A stretch of 15,941 nucleotides of DNA from an uncultured Clostridia bacterium (lineage in GTDB: Bacteria; Bacillota; Clostridia; Christensenellales; Aristaeellaceae). This document shows, one piece after another, positions 14,219 to 15,941 of the stretch (within the stretch, counting starts at the first letter, position 1; each line of letters opens with the position of its first letter). The position numbers and the translations under genes were made by a program. Under the pieces are notes generated by a model, which was given only the letters and a program-made list of their open reading frames with translations, searched no databases and was not told the DNA's origin. The DNA is taken from NCBI GenBank assembly GCA_946626395.1, contig CAMOUF010000141.1, forward strand, positions 1 through 15,941, given 5' to 3'.

Positions 14219-14233
14219 ATGCTTCCCCGCTGA
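14219..14233 (+). CDS. Possible four-codon leader ORF (MLPR) before prfC
   Basis: ATG CTT CCC CGC TGA follows AAGGAGGA (14205-14212) at 6 bases spacing, as good a ribosome binding site as that of prfC itself. It is the first translation signal on the mRNA predicted from the 14153-14183 promoter. A minigene of this size would make ribosomes initiate and terminate at UGA within a few codons, just before the gene for a termination factor. Its function is inference only. Confidence 0.4.
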   Translation: MLPR

Positions 14234-14280
14234 TTCCGCCCGCCGGGCTTTGACATATATTTTAAAGGAGGGTCCATCCT

Positions 14281-15879
14281 ATGTCTGATTTAAAACAGGA
14301 GGTAGCCTGCAGGCGCACCTTCGCCATCATCAGCCATCCCGACGCGGGCAAAACCACCCTGACCGAAAAATTGCTTCTGTACGGCGGGGCCATCCGCCAG
14401 GCAGGCAGCGTGAAGGCCCGCCGGGCCGAGCGCCACGCCACCAGCGACTGGATGGAGATCGAAAAGCAGCGCGGCATTTCCGTCACGTCCAGCGCCATGC
14501 AGTTTGAGTTCGACGGCTTCCACATCAACATTCTGGACACCCCGGGCCACCAGGACTTTTCCGAGGACACTTACCGGGTGCTGGTGGCGGCGGACAGCGC
14601 CGTGATGCTCATTGACGCGGCCAAGGGCGTGGAGGAGCAGACGGTGAAGCTGTTCAAGGTATGCCGCATGCGGGGCATTCCCATCTTCACCTTCGTGAAC
14701 AAAATGGACCGGGCCGCCAAGGACCCCTTCGCCCTGATGGAGGAAATCGAGCAGGTGCTGGGCGTAAGAGCCTGCCCCATCAACTGGCCCATCGGCGTGG
14801 ACGGGGATTTCCAGGGCGTATACCACCGGGACGAAAAAACCGTAGAATTGTACTTTGGGGGCGACCACGGCAAGACCAAGGCGGGCAAGACCGTGATTTC
14901 CGTGGACGATCCCGCCTTTGAAACCGCCCTGGACCGGCATTACCGGGACCGGCTGCGGGACGAAATCGAGCTCCTGGACGAAGCGGGAGACGCCTTTGAT
15001 TTAAGCGCCGTGCGCCGGGGCGAGCTGACCCCCATGTTCTTTGGCTCCGCCGTCACCAACTTTGGCGTGGAGCCCTTCCTCTACCGCTTCCTGCGCTACA
15101 CCGAGCGGCCCCTGCCCCGGGAAAGCGACCAGGGCATGATCGAGCCCGAGGAAGAAAACTTCTCCGGTTTCATCTTTAAGATCCAGGCCAACATGAACCC
15201 CGCCCACCGGGACCGGCTGGCCTTCCTGCGGGTGGTTTCCGGCGTGTTCCACAAGGGCATGACCGTGTGGCATTCCGGCACCAACAAGGAAATGCAGGTG
15301 AAGCAGCCTCAGCAGTTCATGGCCGACGAGCGGGAGGGCGTGGAAGAAGCCTATCCCGGCGACATCATCGGCCTGTTCGACCCCGGCGTGTATCGCCTGG
15401 GCGACACCCTGGCCGTGGGACGCAAAATCCGGTTTGAGAAAATCCCCGTGTTCGCCCCGGAGCGCTTTGCCCGGGTGCGGCCCCTGGATTCCATGAAGCG
15501 CAAGCAGTTCGTCAAGGGCATCAACCAGCTGTCCGAGGAAGGCGCGATCCAGACCTTCCAGCGCAATGAAACCGGCCTGGAGGAATTCATCGTGGGCGTG
15601 GTGGGCGAATTGCAGTTCGACGTGCTCACCTACCGCCTAAAGAGCGAATACGGCGTGGACCTGGTGATGGACCGGCTGGGCTACCGGGTCGTGCGCTGGG
15701 TCCGGGAAAGCCCCGTGCCCGCCGACCAGCTGCAACTGACCTCCACCTCCGCCCGGGGCTTCGACGTGAACGATAACCCCGTGCTGTTCTTTGAAAACGA
15801 CTGGAGCATCCGCTTGGCCGGAGAAAAGAACAAGGGCCTGGAGCTCAGCGACATCGCGCCCCGCATTGCGGATAAATGA
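14281..15879 (+). CDS. prfC: Peptide chain release factor 3 (RF3)
   Basis: RF3 is a translational GTPase that helps RF1 and RF2 leave the ribosome after peptide release, and in E. coli has also been linked to clearing faulty or short peptidyl-tRNA complexes. The 532 residues match the usual family size. The GTPase motifs are complete: G1 SHPDAGKTT at 18-26, G2 region QRGISVTSSA at 63-72, G3 DTPGHQDF at 86-93, G4 NKMD at 140-143 and G5 GSA at 254-256. The SVTSSAMQF context and FINWPIG-like stretch (PINWPIGVDGDF) mark RF3 rather than EF-G. The domain II barrel and RF3-type C-terminal domain follow. AAAGGAGGG lies 8 bases before the ATG. A leader of about 90 bases carries a possible four-codon ORF. 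No clear terminator follows the stop. Confidence 0.97.
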   Translation: MSDLKQEVACRRTFAIISHPDAGKTTLTEKLLLYGGAIRQAGSVKARRAERHATSDWMEIEKQRGISVTSSAMQFEFDGFHINILDTPGHQDFSEDTYRVLVAADSAVMLIDAAKGVEEQTVKLFKVCRMRGIPIFTFVNKMDRAAKDPFALMEEIEQVLGVRACPINWPIGVDGDFQGVYHRDEKTVELYFGGDHGKTKAGKTVISVDDPAFETALDRHYRDRLRDEIELLDEAGDAFDLSAVRRGELTPMFFGSAVTNFGVEPFLYRFLRYTERPLPRESDQGMIEPEEENFSGFIFKIQANMNPAHRDRLAFLRVVSGVFHKGMTVWHSGTNKEMQVKQPQQFMADEREGVEEAYPGDIIGLFDPGVYRLGDTLAVGRKIRFEKIPVFAPERFARVRPLDSMKRKQFVKGINQLSEEGAIQTFQRNETGLEEFIVGVVGELQFDVLTYRLKSEYGVDLVMDRLGYRVVRWVRESPVPADQLQLTSTSARGFDVNDNPVLFFENDWSIRLAGEKNKGLELSDIAPRIADK

Positions 15880-15893
15880 TTTTTTCCATCCCT

Positions 15894-15926
15894 TTAGCAG
15901 ATAGACTTAAGTTTTATAACTGCTAA
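15894..15926. repeat. Short inverted repeat after prfC, cut near window edge
   Basis: TTAGCAG and CTGCTAA form a perfect 7-bp inverted repeat around 19 bases that contain ACTTAAGT. No T run follows it. It may be a weak terminator or one end of a further intergenic element that continues beyond the window. Confidence 0.35.
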
Positions 15927-15941
15927 CAGGCTTGTTCTCAA

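Noticed and set aside
14250..14255. TTGACA near the prfC start
   Set aside because: It lies 25 bases before the ATG with no usable -10; the pair at 14153-14183 is far better.
13936..14277. Minus-strand open frame across the nadD/prfC gap
   Set aside because: It overlaps both divergent promoters and the prfC leader, and has no ribosome binding site or recognisable protein features.

Overview
The window looks like part of a chromosome from a Gram-positive, fairly GC-rich member of the Clostridia, possibly a gut or rumen lineage. The evidence is strong GGAGG ribosome binding sites, sigma-A type promoters, a class C sortase, a BspA-like leucine-rich-repeat protein, and the VTC-domain/DUF4956 gene pair common in that class. 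The species cannot be fixed from the sequence alone, and I see no phage, plasmid or transposase gene.

Layout. Positions 1-3315 hold mfd, cut at its 5' end by the window edge. Three minus-strand genes for secreted proteins follow: a small lipocalin-like or unknown protein (3615-4259), a family 3 glycoside hydrolase (4494-6818) and an LRR_5-containing protein (7044-7991). Divergent from these are a class C sortase with a TTG start (8228-9133) and a small four-helix membrane protein (9279-9788). A 547-base gap follows, filled with repeats and a strong terminator. The overlapping VTC-domain and DUF4956 genes (10336-11749) come next, then two minus-strand genes, an Eis-like N-acetyltransferase (11933-13027) and a NadD-family nucleotidyltransferase (13201-13803). 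The last gene is prfC, release factor 3 (14281-15879).

How the genes relate. This is mostly a set of independently transcribed units: housekeeping (mfd, nadD, prfC), cell surface or secretion (three signal-peptide proteins and a sortase) and the VTC/DUF4956 module. Only VTC/DUF4956 is a clear tight operon, with an 8-base overlap.

The most unusual content is between the genes. At least three families of short palindromic repeat sit here. (i) A 61-base hairpin-plus-tail element is present twice, with base-pair covariation between the copies. (ii) Two related elements have arms of (GAGGAGT)-type heptamers, and their cores differ by exactly 7 bases. (iii) Two elements have AAGTTCT-type ends around GGCGGAT-NNN-ATCCGCC type hairpins. 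Two possible leader ORFs also stand out: a four-codon ORF with a strong ribosome binding site just before prfC, and a 22-residue ORF whose stop overlaps the nadD start as ATGA.
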